A DNA stretch of 32,314 nucleotides from an uncultured Prevotella sp. (GCA_902798285.1 CADBVZ010000029.1:1-32314); one strand, 5' to 3'; shown: positions 17,226 to 25,153, counted from the first letter of the stretch. Notes: generated by a model from the letters alone, not told the origin. Translations and numbers: made by a program.

Positions 17226-17259
17226 AAAAGGGAGAGGCCATCACGACTTCTCCCTTTTT
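17226..17259 (+). terminator. Terminator after the GH20 gene
   Basis: AAAAGGGAGA (17226-17235) pairs with TCTCCCTTTT (17249-17258) around a 13-base loop, and the stem ends in a T-run. It lies 11 bases past the GH20 stop. Confidence 0.82.
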
Positions 17260-17303
17260 AATAATGTTTTGGTATCCTATTTAACGAAATGCGGGTGCAA
17301 AAG

Positions 17304-17345
17304 TAATGCGAAGAGGTCGAAATGGGAAAAGTTATCGACGAAATC
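17304..17345 (+). promoter_or_regulatory. Two 21-bp-phased elements 5' of the YqiA-like gene
   Basis: ATCGACGAAAT at 17334-17344 is identical to the element at 25031 before tolC. A weaker copy (GGTCGAAAT) has its GAAAT exactly 21 bases upstream. Distances from the two element starts to the -7 box at 17390 (56 and 77 bases) nearly equal those at tolC (55 and 76). I infer a shared regulator binding site. Confidence 0.5.
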
Positions 17346-17389
17346 GAGGCTTTTAACATTCTTTAAGTCGATATTGTCGCATTTTATTG

Positions 17390-17397
17390 TATCTTTG
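17390..17397 (+). promoter_or_regulatory. -7 box of the YqiA-like gene
   Basis: TATCTTTG lies 27 bases before the ATG at 17425. It is framed by a 7-bp inverted repeat, TGTCGCA (17375-17381) and TGCGACA (17396-17402). The -33 box is weak, as in activator-dependent promoters. Confidence 0.6.
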
Positions 17398-17424
17398 CGA
17401 CATAATCCGTAATAAAATGGCGAA

Positions 17425-18426
17425 ATGAAGATTAATTTCAGTCCTTATATCAAGCAGTTCCCAGAGTTGTTTAGCGGGAAGAAGGTATTGTATGTACATG
17501 GGTTCGGATCGTCAGGACAGAGCGGGACAGTGGCGAGGATCCGAGAGGTGCTGCCTCAGGCAACTGTGATAGCCCCCGATCTGCCCGTAGAACCTGAAGA
17601 AGCTATGACACTATTACGTCAGACCTGCAATCAGGAAAAGCCCGACCTGATCATCGGTACATCGATGGGTGGTATGTATGCAGAGATGCTGTATGGCTAC
17701 GACCGTATCATCGTAAATCCAGCCTTCGAGATGGGTGAGACGATGAAGGCCCATGGGATGACGGGACAGCAGCAATTCCAGAACCCCAGACAGGATGGTG
17801 TACAGGAGTTTATGGTGACTAAACAGTTGGTGAAGGCCTACAAGGAAATGACGGAGCAATGTTTTAATGGTGTAACTCAGGAGGAGCAGAGTAGGGTATG
17901 GGGACTGTTTGGTGATGAAGATACAACAGTAGATACTATCGACATCTTTAAGGCACACTATCAGACGGCCATCTGTTTCCATGGCGAACACCGCATGAAC
18001 GACAACAGTTTTATGCATGCCGTGGTGCCTGTGATACGTTGGATAGACGATCGACAGGAAAAACGTGAGCGCCCTATAATATATATAGGTATAGAGACAC
18101 TGATGGATGATTACTTGAAGCCGAGGAGCTCGGCTCAGAAGACGGTGAGGGCACTACTGGAGCGATACCAACTGTATTTTGTATGTCAAGCCGGGGCTGA
18201 GGCAGAAGGTTATGACAAGGCACTGAAGTGGTTGGAGGAATATGTAAATGTACCAGCCTATGGGCATACCGTGTTTACTAATCAGCGTGGACTACTTTAT
18301 GGCGACTATCTGATTAGTTGCGATGAGGGTTTTGAGGGTATGGCTACTCAGATTAGGTTCGGCAGTGATACGTTTAAAACTTGGGATGACGTGGCGGAAT
18401 ATTTCGAGCGATTAGGCGGTCAATAA
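17425..18426 (+). CDS. YqiA/YcfP-type alpha/beta hydrolase fused to a degenerate HAD-like domain
   Basis: This is a 333-residue cytoplasmic fusion protein. Residues 18-210 form a YqiA-type esterase with VLYVHGFGSSGQSG (oxyanion region), GTSMGGMYAE (nucleophile Ser80), FGDEDTTVD (acid candidates near 164-167) and HGEHRM (His189). Residues of about 216-333 resemble the end of cytosolic 5'(3')-deoxyribonucleotidases of the NT5C type: PIIYIGIETLMDDYL in place of the DxDGVL start, then GDYLISCDEGFEGM and IRFGSDTFKTWDDVAEYF. The first HAD nucleophile Asp appears to be lost, so this half is likely non-catalytic. The esterase substrate is unknown. It is monocistronic between the GH20 terminator and the aquaporin promoter. 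Confidence 0.8.
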   Translation: MKINFSPYIKQFPELFSGKKVLYVHGFGSSGQSGTVARIREVLPQATVIAPDLPVEPEEAMTLLRQTCNQEKPDLIIGTSMGGMYAEMLYGYDRIIVNPAFEMGETMKAHGMTGQQQFQNPRQDGVQEFMVTKQLVKAYKEMTEQCFNGVTQEEQSRVWGLFGDEDTTVDTIDIFKAHYQTAICFHGEHRMNDNSFMHAVVPVIRWIDDRQEKRERPIIYIGIETLMDDYLKPRSSAQKTVRALLERYQLYFVCQAGAEAEGYDKALKWLEEYVNVPAYGHTVFTNQRGLLYGDYLISCDEGFEGMATQIRFGSDTFKTWDDVAEYFERLGGQ

Positions 18427-18445
18427 GTAAAAAAGTTAAGAAAAA

Positions 18446-18477
18446 TTTGGCAGTTTGCTCGAAATAGATTATTTTTG
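18446..18477 (+). promoter_or_regulatory. Promoter of the aquaporin-FucP operon
   Basis: TTTG (18446-18449) and TATTTTTG (18470-18477) are separated by exactly 20 bases, a full match to the Bacteroidota -33/-7 consensus. The ATG follows at 18524, giving a leader of about 40 bases. Confidence 0.8.
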
Positions 18478-18523
18478 CAGGCAGAATTCACCATTAACGT
18501 AACAAATTAAAACTGTAAGAATT

Positions 18524-19198
18524 ATGAAAAAGTATTTAGCAGAAATGGTAGGCACAATGGTGCTCGTACTGATGGGCTGCGGTGTCGCAGTTAGTCTGGG
18601 TTGTGACCCTGTGAATAATATCCCCGCTGTTGTGGGTACGGCTTTTGCCTTTGGACTGGCTGTGGTGGCGATGGCTTATACCATTGGTGGTATCAGTGGC
18701 TGCCACATTAATCCTGCTATCACACTGGGATGCTTCCTGAGTGGACGCATGAGTGGAAAGGATTGTGGTATGTACATGCTGTTCCAGGTGATTGGTGCTT
18801 TCATTGGTTCGCTGTTGCTTTTTGTTCTGACAGAGAATGTACCTGGACTGGAGGGTACGGGTGCCAACGACCTGCAGGCTAATGTCAGCGTGCTGGGCGG
18901 TCTGCTGGCTGAGATTATATTCACTTGCGTGTTTGTGCTTGTTGTGCTGGGCGCTACTGCTAAGACCAACGGTGCTACCAATAACTTTGCTGGACTGGCT
19001 ATCGGCCTGTCGCTGATTCTGGTACATCTGGTATGTATCCGTTACACAGGCACATCGGTAAACCCTGCTCGTTCAATTGCTCCTGCCGTATTCCAGGGTG
19101 GTACAGCATTGGCTAACCTTTGGATTTTCATCGTAGGACCTTTGGTAGGTGGTGCCTGCGCTGCTGGTATCTGGAAGCTGATTGACACTGAAAAGTGA
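18524..19198 (+). CDS. aqpZ: Aquaporin Z-type water channel
   Basis: This is a six-helix inner-membrane channel of the MIP family, 224 residues. The two NPA boxes are HINPAITLG (NPA 63-65) and SVNPARS (180-182). The selectivity filter positions known for E. coli AqpZ are matched by Phe43, His168, Thr177 and Arg183, which favours water over glycerol. The gene has its own strong promoter and is followed after 16 bases by a FucP-family transporter, so the two are probably cotranscribed. The combination suggests a link between solute uptake and osmotic balance, which is an inference. Confidence 0.92.
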   Translation: MKKYLAEMVGTMVLVLMGCGVAVSLGCDPVNNIPAVVGTAFAFGLAVVAMAYTIGGISGCHINPAITLGCFLSGRMSGKDCGMYMLFQVIGAFIGSLLLFVLTENVPGLEGTGANDLQANVSVLGGLLAEIIFTCVFVLVVLGATAKTNGATNNFAGLAIGLSLILVHLVCIRYTGTSVNPARSIAPAVFQGGTALANLWIFIVGPLVGGACAAGIWKLIDTEK

Positions 19199-19214
19199 TA
19201 ATGCATAAATAATC

Positions 19215-20447
19215 ATGCATAATAAAGAAAACGGATTATTTAAGTCGAACGGCACCAATTATCTGGTGCCGTTCATACTGATTACTACCCTCTTTTTCCT
19301 TTGGGGATTCGCAAGGGCTATCCTCGATGTGCTGAACAAACATTTCCAGAACGAGATGCATATCTCGATAACGGAGTCATCGCTGATTCAGGTTACTACG
19401 TACATGGGTTATTTCCTGATGGCGATTCCGGCGGGATTGTTCATTAACTATATGGGCTATCGGCGAGGCGTGGTGTTCGGACTGTTGCTGTTTGGCATCG
19501 GTTCGTTGCTGTTTGTACCTTGTACGGCGGCTGGCACCTTGGGGGCATTCTTGATAGCATTGTTCGTCATTAGCGTAGGACTGGTGTTCTTAGAAACTGC
19601 AGCTAATCCCTACGTGACCGAGTTGGGCGACAAGGAGATGTCGTCGAGCCGATTGAACCTGTCGCAGTCATTCAACGGACTAGGTTGCTTATTCGCTACC
19701 TTCGCTGTGGGGCAGTTCTTGTTCAGCGAAGATGGTGGCAATGTGGAAGTGCCATATGTGATACTTGGCATTGTAGTACTGCTGATAGCAGCCATATTCT
19801 CCAGGGTGCGCCTGCCCGAGATTGTACACCATGACGGTATGGAGCAGAAGGCGCGCTACGGACGTGAGCCACTGCTGAAAGTGTGGAAGCATAAGTTCTT
19901 TGTGTATGGACTCATAGCCCTGCTTTGCTATGAGGTGGCCGAGATATCCATCAATAGTTACTTCATCAATTACGTGACGGGTATGGGTTGGATGGACGAT
20001 CGTACAGCCTCGGTGGTGCTGACGTGTGCACTGGCATTCTTTATGGTGGGTCGCTTCGGTGGCAGTCTCATCATGAGAAAGGTGCCAGCAGAGCAGATGC
20101 TATTCCTCTGTGGTGCGGGTTGTGTGGCATGTACCATGCTGGTGCTGATGGACTTTGGACGCTACTCGATGATTGGTTTGATAGGCATTTACTTTTTCGA
20201 GGCTGTGATGTTCCCCACCATATTCTCGTTGGCCGTGAGGGACCTAGGAAGTCTTACCAAGAGTGCATCGTCCATCCTGATGATGACACCCGTAGGTGGT
20301 TGCGGATTCCTGATTGTGGGGATTTTGGCTGATGCCACGAACATGGTGGTGCCGTTTATCATACCGCTGATGTGTTATATTGTGGTGGCGCTCTATGGCT
20401 TCGGACTCGCGGTTACAAGAGCGAGAAAGCTCAGAGGAGCCATGTGA
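19215..20447 (+). CDS. FucP-family sugar:proton symporter (MFS)
   Basis: This is an inner-membrane major facilitator transporter with about 12 helices, 410 residues. The start NYLVPFILITTLFFLWGFAR and the motif GLVFLETAANPYVTELG are those of the FucP/GluP/NagP group. Asp38 and Glu127 align with the proton-coupling Asp46 and Glu135 of E. coli FucP. In Bacteroidota this family imports fucose, glucose/galactose or N-acetylglucosamine; the substrate cannot be decided here. The nearby GH20 and PIG-L genes make an amino sugar plausible, though they are in another transcription unit. It converges on the LytTR regulator gene 12 bases away. Confidence 0.88.
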   Translation: MHNKENGLFKSNGTNYLVPFILITTLFFLWGFARAILDVLNKHFQNEMHISITESSLIQVTTYMGYFLMAIPAGLFINYMGYRRGVVFGLLLFGIGSLLFVPCTAAGTLGAFLIALFVISVGLVFLETAANPYVTELGDKEMSSSRLNLSQSFNGLGCLFATFAVGQFLFSEDGGNVEVPYVILGIVVLLIAAIFSRVRLPEIVHHDGMEQKARYGREPLLKVWKHKFFVYGLIALLCYEVAEISINSYFINYVTGMGWMDDRTASVVLTCALAFFMVGRFGGSLIMRKVPAEQMLFLCGAGCVACTMLVLMDFGRYSMIGLIGIYFFEAVMFPTIFSLAVRDLGSLTKSASSILMMTPVGGCGFLIVGILADATNMVVPFIIPLMCYIVVALYGFGLAVTRARKLRGAM

Positions 20448-20459
20448 ACTCCCTAAAAC

Positions 20460-21209
20460 TTAAATCGATCGCGATTGTAGGAAGTTCTGGAAGCCTTCAC
20501 GGAAGGCTTCTGTGACACGGATAATCTCATCGCCGATATAGATGCAGTCGTTACGATCGACGCTACGTATCTTGTTGAGCGCTACGATATATGAACGATG
20601 TACACGCATGAACTGACTAGTAGGCAGCATATCCTCGACGGCTTTCATTGTGAGATGAGTGATAAGAGGCTTGCGTTCGCCCTCAAGATAGAACATAACG
20701 TAATCCTTCATGCCTGAAACATATAGTATCTTGTCGAGTGCCACTTGGCGATACTCACCGTCGACTTTAAGAAATAAGGAATTGTTCCCGTTTGGGGTGG
20801 ACATTTGTGGGGCCGGGCTTTGCTCGGCCTCTTGCGTTTTTTCACCGCGAAGACCAAACCACTCACGCGCCTTTTCAACAGCAGCGATGAACTTGTTATA
20901 GCGGATGGGCTTCAGCAAGAAATCGAGGGCGCTTACCTCGTAACTCTCAAAGGCATATTCCTTGAAGGCCGTGGTAAAGATGATGCGTGTACCCTCTGGC
21001 AACATGTGAGCCAGTTCCATTCCATTCAAGTCTGGCATCTGAATATCGAGGAATAGCAACTGGGGTTTCAGTTGTTTGATAGCGTTGATAGCCTCAACGG
21101 AATCGGTAAACGAGCCAAGCAGCTCCAAATCGGGTGTCTTGGCAACAAACGATTCTAACAACTTGACGGCCAGAGGCTCATCATCGACTATGATACAAGT
21201 AAGTGCCAT
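20460..21209 (-). CDS. LytTR-family response regulator (first pair)
   Basis: This is a two-component regulator of 249 residues. The receiver domain (1-120) has VDDEP (8-12), phospho-acceptor LFLDIQMPDLNG (Asp55), FTTAF and LKPIRY (Lys). A Pro/Gln-rich linker follows, then a LytTR DNA-binding domain (about 145-249: LFLKVDGEYRQVALDKILYV, then FMRVHRSYIVALNKIRSV). LytTR domains bind pairs of short direct repeats one to two turns apart. The gene lies 12 bases downstream of its kinase on the same strand. Its targets may be the phased elements at 24941-25105, an inference from proximity and spacing. Confidence 0.93.
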   Translation of the reverse strand: MALTCIIVDDEPLAVKLLESFVAKTPDLELLGSFTDSVEAINAIKQLKPQLLFLDIQMPDLNGMELAHMLPEGTRIIFTTAFKEYAFESYEVSALDFLLKPIRYNKFIAAVEKAREWFGLRGEKTQEAEQSPAPQMSTPNGNNSLFLKVDGEYRQVALDKILYVSGMKDYVMFYLEGERKPLITHLTMKAVEDMLPTSQFMRVHRSYIVALNKIRSVDRNDCIYIGDEIIRVTEAFREGFQNFLQSRSI

Positions 21210-21221
21210 ATCTCTTAATTC

Positions 21222-22265
21222 TTACATTCTCAATTTAATGCGGACGTGGTAAATGTCATTCTCGAGACTCTGTTGCCACTCGTATCGGTTAGCATACATC
21301 AGATCGAGACGGCGACGGGTGTTCTCGAGACCAATACCTGAACCACTGCGATCGGCATCATCCTTGGGATAGTTGGTGTTATCGCAGGTAAAAATGAGTT
21401 CGTTCTCAGAAGCGGTAAGAGAAATAACTATCTTTGAGGGACGACTACTGCTGACACCATGTTTAAAGGCGTTCTCGATGAGTGAGATGAACAACAAAGG
21501 TGCAATCTCTATGTTCTGTTGTACGTCGAAGGTGGTATTTACTTCCGTCTTCTCGTTGCAACGTAGTTTCATCAATGATATGTAGTTGCGCATGAATTCT
21601 ATCTCGCCTTGGATGGGCACGGTTTTCTTGTTGGTCTCGTACATGGCGTAGCGCAACAAATCGGAAAGTTGGGCGATAGCATCCTGAGCAGCGTCGGGAT
21701 CGATCTGTGTGAGACTGGAGATATTATTCAGCGTGTTAAAGAGGAAGTGGGGGTTTATCTGATTTTTCAGCCAGGCTAGTTCTGCCTCGGTATTCTTGGC
21801 TTTCTCGTCCCTCAGCTGCTGACGGATGTCACGGGTGCGGATGAAATGGCGTATGCCGATAGCAATAGCAGCCACAAAGCAATTGAGCAACAGGAACATA
21901 AAGAAACCAGAAAAGAAACCAATCCACATATTGGGCGTCATCTCGGGCATTTCAGGAATGCGATCGCGGGCAAACCACAGCATCAAAAACTGGCTGTTAA
22001 GAGCTACGATAGCCAAGAGGTTGCACAAACCGAAAAGCCAGAAACGTCTCTTGAAGAATAGAAAGGGACCGAAGAGATAGAAGTTGGCGAAGTAGATGAT
22101 AAACGGCGAGTGCATGATACCCCATACCACGAAGAACGAAGTCTTAGTAGCGTGGAAATCCTGTGTGCTAAGGTATGTGGCAATGGGGAGTGCCAGCATG
22201 ATAATGACCCACACGGCAACTTGCACTAGGAGTAACCAGAGGTCTTTTCTTTCAATCTTCTTCAT
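21222..22265 (-). CDS. LytS-type sensor histidine kinase (first pair)
   Basis: This is an inner-membrane histidine kinase of the His_kinase/LytS class, 347 residues. Four hydrophobic segments lie in the first 140 residues (near 9-30, 45-72, 76-98 and 113-137). A short coiled stretch leads to the phosphoacceptor motif WLKNQINPHFLFNTLNNISS (His173). The ATPase part carries APLLFISLIENAFKHGV (N-box) and SGIGLENTRRRLDLMY (G-box). There is no separate periplasmic sensor domain, so the ligand may be sensed in the membrane. I use the ATG at 22265; a GTG at 22292 lies inside the promoter. The LytTR regulator follows after 12 bases. Confidence 0.92.
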   Translation of the reverse strand: MKKIERKDLWLLLVQVAVWVIIMLALPIATYLSTQDFHATKTSFFVVWGIMHSPFIIYFANFYLFGPFLFFKRRFWLFGLCNLLAIVALNSQFLMLWFARDRIPEMPEMTPNMWIGFFSGFFMFLLLNCFVAAIAIGIRHFIRTRDIRQQLRDEKAKNTEAELAWLKNQINPHFLFNTLNNISSLTQIDPDAAQDAIAQLSDLLRYAMYETNKKTVPIQGEIEFMRNYISLMKLRCNEKTEVNTTFDVQQNIEIAPLLFISLIENAFKHGVSSSRPSKIVISLTASENELIFTCDNTNYPKDDADRSGSGIGLENTRRRLDLMYANRYEWQQSLENDIYHVRIKLRM

Positions 22266-22273
22266 ATCGATGG

Positions 22274-22304
22274 CAAAATTACAAATAAACACTTAAAATA
22301 CAAA
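22274..22304 (-). promoter_or_regulatory. Promoter of the first LytS/LytTR operon
   Basis: On the minus strand TTTG (22304-22301) and TAATTTTG (22281-22274) are 19 bases apart. The ATG begins only 8 bases beyond the -7 box, so the transcript is expected to be leaderless or nearly so. Confidence 0.65.
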
Positions 22305-22312
22305 ATAATTAA

Positions 22313-22350
22313 GGAAAAATCTCTCCCGCATTATCTCAACGCAGGAGAGA
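22313..22350 (-). terminator. Terminator of the outer-membrane barrel gene
   Basis: Ten-base arms at 22341-22350 and 22320-22329 (one G-U pair) enclose an 11-base loop and are followed on the minus strand by ATTTTTCC. It separates the barrel gene from the kinase promoter just beyond. Confidence 0.85.
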
Positions 22351-22372
22351 AAGAAGTATGTGTATTGGATGA

Positions 22373-24862
22373 TTATTGTGGCATAGTACCATTAGTGGTT
22401 CCGCTGCCTGTACTGCCAGAGCCAACGCTGTTGATGACCTCGCCTTGCGATTGCTGCTCGATGAAATCGTTTTGAACGCGGTTGGTGTGCTGCTTGGCGC
22501 GAATCTTATTGTTACCGAAGGTGTAGCTGACGGTGAAGGTTACGCCGTAGATGGGCACTTTAACAAGGTTGTGACTGGTGAAGTTCTTACCACGACTTTC
22601 GCTCTCGATGTTAATCTTACCACCACCATTCAGGCCGAGGATACCCTGTATACCTAAAGTAAGCTTGTCGTTCAGCAGCGACTTAGAGACGCTGGCGGTG
22701 AGCAGATTGAATCCGCCGCTCCAGCCCTGCAGGGTATAGCTCTTGGTAGAGGTAATGGCGAAGGCGCTGAGTTTGAGATCCCAAGGAAGTGTCTGCTGCA
22801 GACCGATCATGGCACTGGCCGTCCATCCACTATTCTGCTGATCGAGGACATCGCTGCGTAGATCGAGATAATTCAGGCTTCCGTTGAAGAAAATTCGGGT
22901 ATCCTTGGTGAGCAGATAGTTTACATAACCGCTCAGACCGGTCTGGTGGCGCTGAACCACATTTCCGTAAGTGGTGTTGAGCAGGTTGTCGCTGTCATAG
23001 AAGCTATACTGCGAGATGGCATTGTCGACAAAGTTGTGGTGCAGGTTCAGGTTCACCATGAGCTTTGATGTGAATGCATTGTATACCAGAGAGATGTTGT
23101 GATTCTTCTCTACATCGAGTTCGGGGTTACCATAGCTGATGGCGATGGGGTTGGTCTTGTCTACATAGGGGTTGAGGTAAGAGATACCAGGACGAGAGAT
23201 TCGCATGTTGTAGGTAAGACCAATGTTAGAGCCCATACCGAGGGTGTACTGCAGACTGGCTGTAGGCACGAGGCTACCGTAGTTCTTCTTGAAATCCTCG
23301 CCATTGCCCAGATGATACTCTACATCCTGCCAAGTATACTCGTAACGGAGACCTGCCTTCAGACCAAACTTGTTCCAATTGCCAGCATACTCACCATAAC
23401 CTGCGAGGATGGAGTTTTTGTACTCGTAATCGCTACTGGAGGTTGGGTCGTAGATGCCTTTGAGATAGTACTTAGAATCAGAGGATGCGTTGTGAAGCTG
23501 CAGTTTACCACCGAGACTCAGAGTCTGACCAACGCCGAGTGGCATAGTGTAATCGAGCTGGAAAGTGTGGTTCAGCGTTTTGTCGTGATTCTCAGAATTG
23601 CGGTCGGTGAGATCAATGTAATCAGATGTGGTGCCGAAGTTGTTGGTCATATCGGTTGTAGCGGGGCTGTAGTTGAGCTGGTAAGTAAGGGCCAGCGACT
23701 GGGTGTGCTCCTTGTTGAAGAAACGCTGGTAGTCGAGACTTCCATTGAACGAGGTGCGCGAATTCTTCATGTCGGTGGTGCTGCTATAAGAGGTGATAGG
23801 TGTGAGACCAGAGGTGAGTGTGGTAAGTGAAGTGCCCTCGCTCTTCATGGTCATACTATTCACCTGAGCTGTGAGGTTCAAGGCACTCATCTCATCGATC
23901 TGATAACCCAGATTCATGGTTCCCATGGTGAAAGGAGTTTTTACGTCGTTGGTAGAGGTGAGGATCTGAGAGACACCGTTATCTTGTATCTGCTCAGTTT
24001 CTGTGGTGGTTTCGCCCGGCTTATTATAAGAGGTCATGACGTTGGCACTATAGCTGAGCTTGCCCTGCTGACCATTCAGGAAGAGGCTGGCTCCCAACTG
24101 CTTAGTACCTACTGAAGTGCGAAGTGTGCCATTGTAGCCATTCAGACTCTGTGCAGCTTGAGGATTTTGCTTGTTCATAATGATATTCAGAACACCTGCA
24201 GCTCCCTCGGCATCGTACTTGGCACCAGGGTTGGTAAGTACCTCAATACTCTTAACGGCTGTGGCGGGCATGCTCTTGAACACCATAGAGGGGTTAGAGG
24301 AGAACATAACATTTGGCATACCATCGACATATACCTTAAACGAAGAACTTCCATTAACGGATATGTTATCCTGACCATCGACTGTAACCATAGGCACCTT
24401 GCGGAGCATATCGAGTACGGTGTTCGACTTGGCATCCTCATCCTCTGCCACATTATAGCTCATCTTGTCGACCTCCATCTTTACTAGGGGCTTTTGAGCG
24501 ACAATCTCCACACCCTTCAGCATGGTGGCATTCTCTTTTATATATAAGGTGCCGAGATCAAGAGGATTCTCCTGGCCAAGAACCACATTCAACTTCAGGT
24601 CTTCTTTACCAATGCTGCTGAATACGATATCGAACTTACCCTTGCCCTTTACCTCCTGAGAGAATTGACCATCTTCCTTGGTAAGAAACATAGCCACGGG
24701 CTTATCGGTCTTGCCTGATTTGAATACACGTATGGTGGCGAAAGGCTCAGCCTCGCCAAGTGTCTCATCCATTAACACACCCTTCACGGTGGTTTGGGCC
24801 ATTGTTACCTGTGATGCTATCATCATCACTACAATTGCGAAAAATGCTTTGAACTGTTTCAT
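22373..24862 (-). CDS. TonB-receptor-like outer-membrane beta-barrel protein
   Basis: This is an outer-membrane protein of 829 residues of the OMP_b-brl (PF14905-like) group. It has a signal peptide (about 1-22, MAQ), a CarboxypepD_reg-like sandwich (TTVKGVLMDETLGEAEPFAT, about 24-100) and a plug-like domain (SYNVAEDEDAKSNTVLDMLR through LTNPGAKYDAEGAAGVLNII, about 135-230). A long barrel of alternating strands follows to near the end. The last residues are Gly/Ser/Thr-rich (GSGSTGSGTTNG) rather than a terminal aromatic. No SusD partner is adjacent. It is divergent from tolC and shares the regulatory region 24863-25153 with it. The substrate is unknown; peptide, cation or export-related roles are all possible. 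Confidence 0.9.
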   Translation of the reverse strand: MKQFKAFFAIVVMMIASQVTMAQTTVKGVLMDETLGEAEPFATIRVFKSGKTDKPVAMFLTKEDGQFSQEVKGKGKFDIVFSSIGKEDLKLNVVLGQENPLDLGTLYIKENATMLKGVEIVAQKPLVKMEVDKMSYNVAEDEDAKSNTVLDMLRKVPMVTVDGQDNISVNGSSSFKVYVDGMPNVMFSSNPSMVFKSMPATAVKSIEVLTNPGAKYDAEGAAGVLNIIMNKQNPQAAQSLNGYNGTLRTSVGTKQLGASLFLNGQQGKLSYSANVMTSYNKPGETTTETEQIQDNGVSQILTSTNDVKTPFTMGTMNLGYQIDEMSALNLTAQVNSMTMKSEGTSLTTLTSGLTPITSYSSTTDMKNSRTSFNGSLDYQRFFNKEHTQSLALTYQLNYSPATTDMTNNFGTTSDYIDLTDRNSENHDKTLNHTFQLDYTMPLGVGQTLSLGGKLQLHNASSDSKYYLKGIYDPTSSSDYEYKNSILAGYGEYAGNWNKFGLKAGLRYEYTWQDVEYHLGNGEDFKKNYGSLVPTASLQYTLGMGSNIGLTYNMRISRPGISYLNPYVDKTNPIAISYGNPELDVEKNHNISLVYNAFTSKLMVNLNLHHNFVDNAISQYSFYDSDNLLNTTYGNVVQRHQTGLSGYVNYLLTKDTRIFFNGSLNYLDLRSDVLDQQNSGWTASAMIGLQQTLPWDLKLSAFAITSTKSYTLQGWSGGFNLLTASVSKSLLNDKLTLGIQGILGLNGGGKINIESESRGKNFTSHNLVKVPIYGVTFTVSYTFGNNKIRAKQHTNRVQNDFIEQQSQGEVINSVGSGSTGSGTTNGTMPQ

Positions 24863-24903
24863 ATCTTTTTTGTTTTTATTATGTTCGATTTTGAATTCTG
24901 GTG

Positions 24904-24934
24904 CAAAGATATGGTGATTATCCTCTGACTCAAA
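24904..24934 (-). promoter_or_regulatory. Promoter of the outer-membrane barrel gene
   Basis: On the minus strand TTTG (24934-24931) and TATCTTTG (24911-24904) are 19 bases apart. The gene start follows 41 bases later. Two copies of the TTCGACGA element begin 7 bases 5' of the -33 box. Confidence 0.78.
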
Positions 24935-24940
24935 ATGAAT

Positions 24941-24973
24941 TTCGACGACTTCCGGAGTTTTTTTCGACGAAAT
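24941..24973. promoter_or_regulatory. Paired TTCGACGA elements next to the barrel-gene promoter
   Basis: TTCGACGACTT (24941) and TTCGACGAAAT (24963) are 22 bases apart. TTCGnCGAA is symmetric about its centre, so the reading direction is ambiguous. They resemble the elements before tolC and may serve the same regulator. Confidence 0.55.
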
Positions 24974-25021
24974 GGTGAAATGATTGTCAGGTATAATGCT
25001 TTTAACTGGAATTTAACACTT

Positions 25022-25105
25022 TTCGATTTTATCGACGAAATAGACCTTTTTATCTACGAAATACGGCTTTTTATCGATTTTATTTGTTTTATATCAATGA
25101 AAAAC
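25022..25105 (+). repeat. Tandem 21-bp operator-like repeats before tolC
   Basis: Consecutive 21-base units begin at 25022, 25043 and 25064, with a fourth, weaker unit from 25085. Each ends in a version of ATCGACGAAATA: ATCGACGAAATA (25031), ATCTACGAAATA (25052), ATCGATTTTATT (25073), ATCAATGAAAAA (25093). The first three are preceded by T-rich bases. The array runs from 5' of the -33 box into the spacer of the tolC promoter. A 21-bp period places the copies on one DNA face, as for LytTR regulator sites. Confidence 0.65.
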
Positions 25106-25114
25106 GTATCTTTG
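25083..25114 (+). promoter_or_regulatory. Promoter of the tolC-macAB-two-component operon
   Basis: TTTG (25083-25086) and TATCTTTG (25107-25114) are separated by 20 bases, a consensus Bacteroidota promoter. The ATG is at 25154. The leader carries the small inverted repeat TTATC...GATAA near 25125-25140. Confidence 0.82.
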
Positions 25115-25153
25115 CAGCAGTTTTTATCGATTATAGATAAGTGATTAGTTAAT

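Noticed and set aside
17296-17303. Minus-strand TACTTTTG, a -7-like box after the GH20 gene
   Set aside because: No leftward gene follows it and no -33 box is seen; it is likely chance in AT-rich sequence.
24935-25144. Open frame of 69 codons between the barrel gene and tolC
   Set aside because: Its heptad-like peptide pattern (FIDEI, FIYEI, FIDFI) is the translation of 21-bp DNA repeats. The start lies beside the barrel promoter -33 box and the tolC promoter lies inside it.
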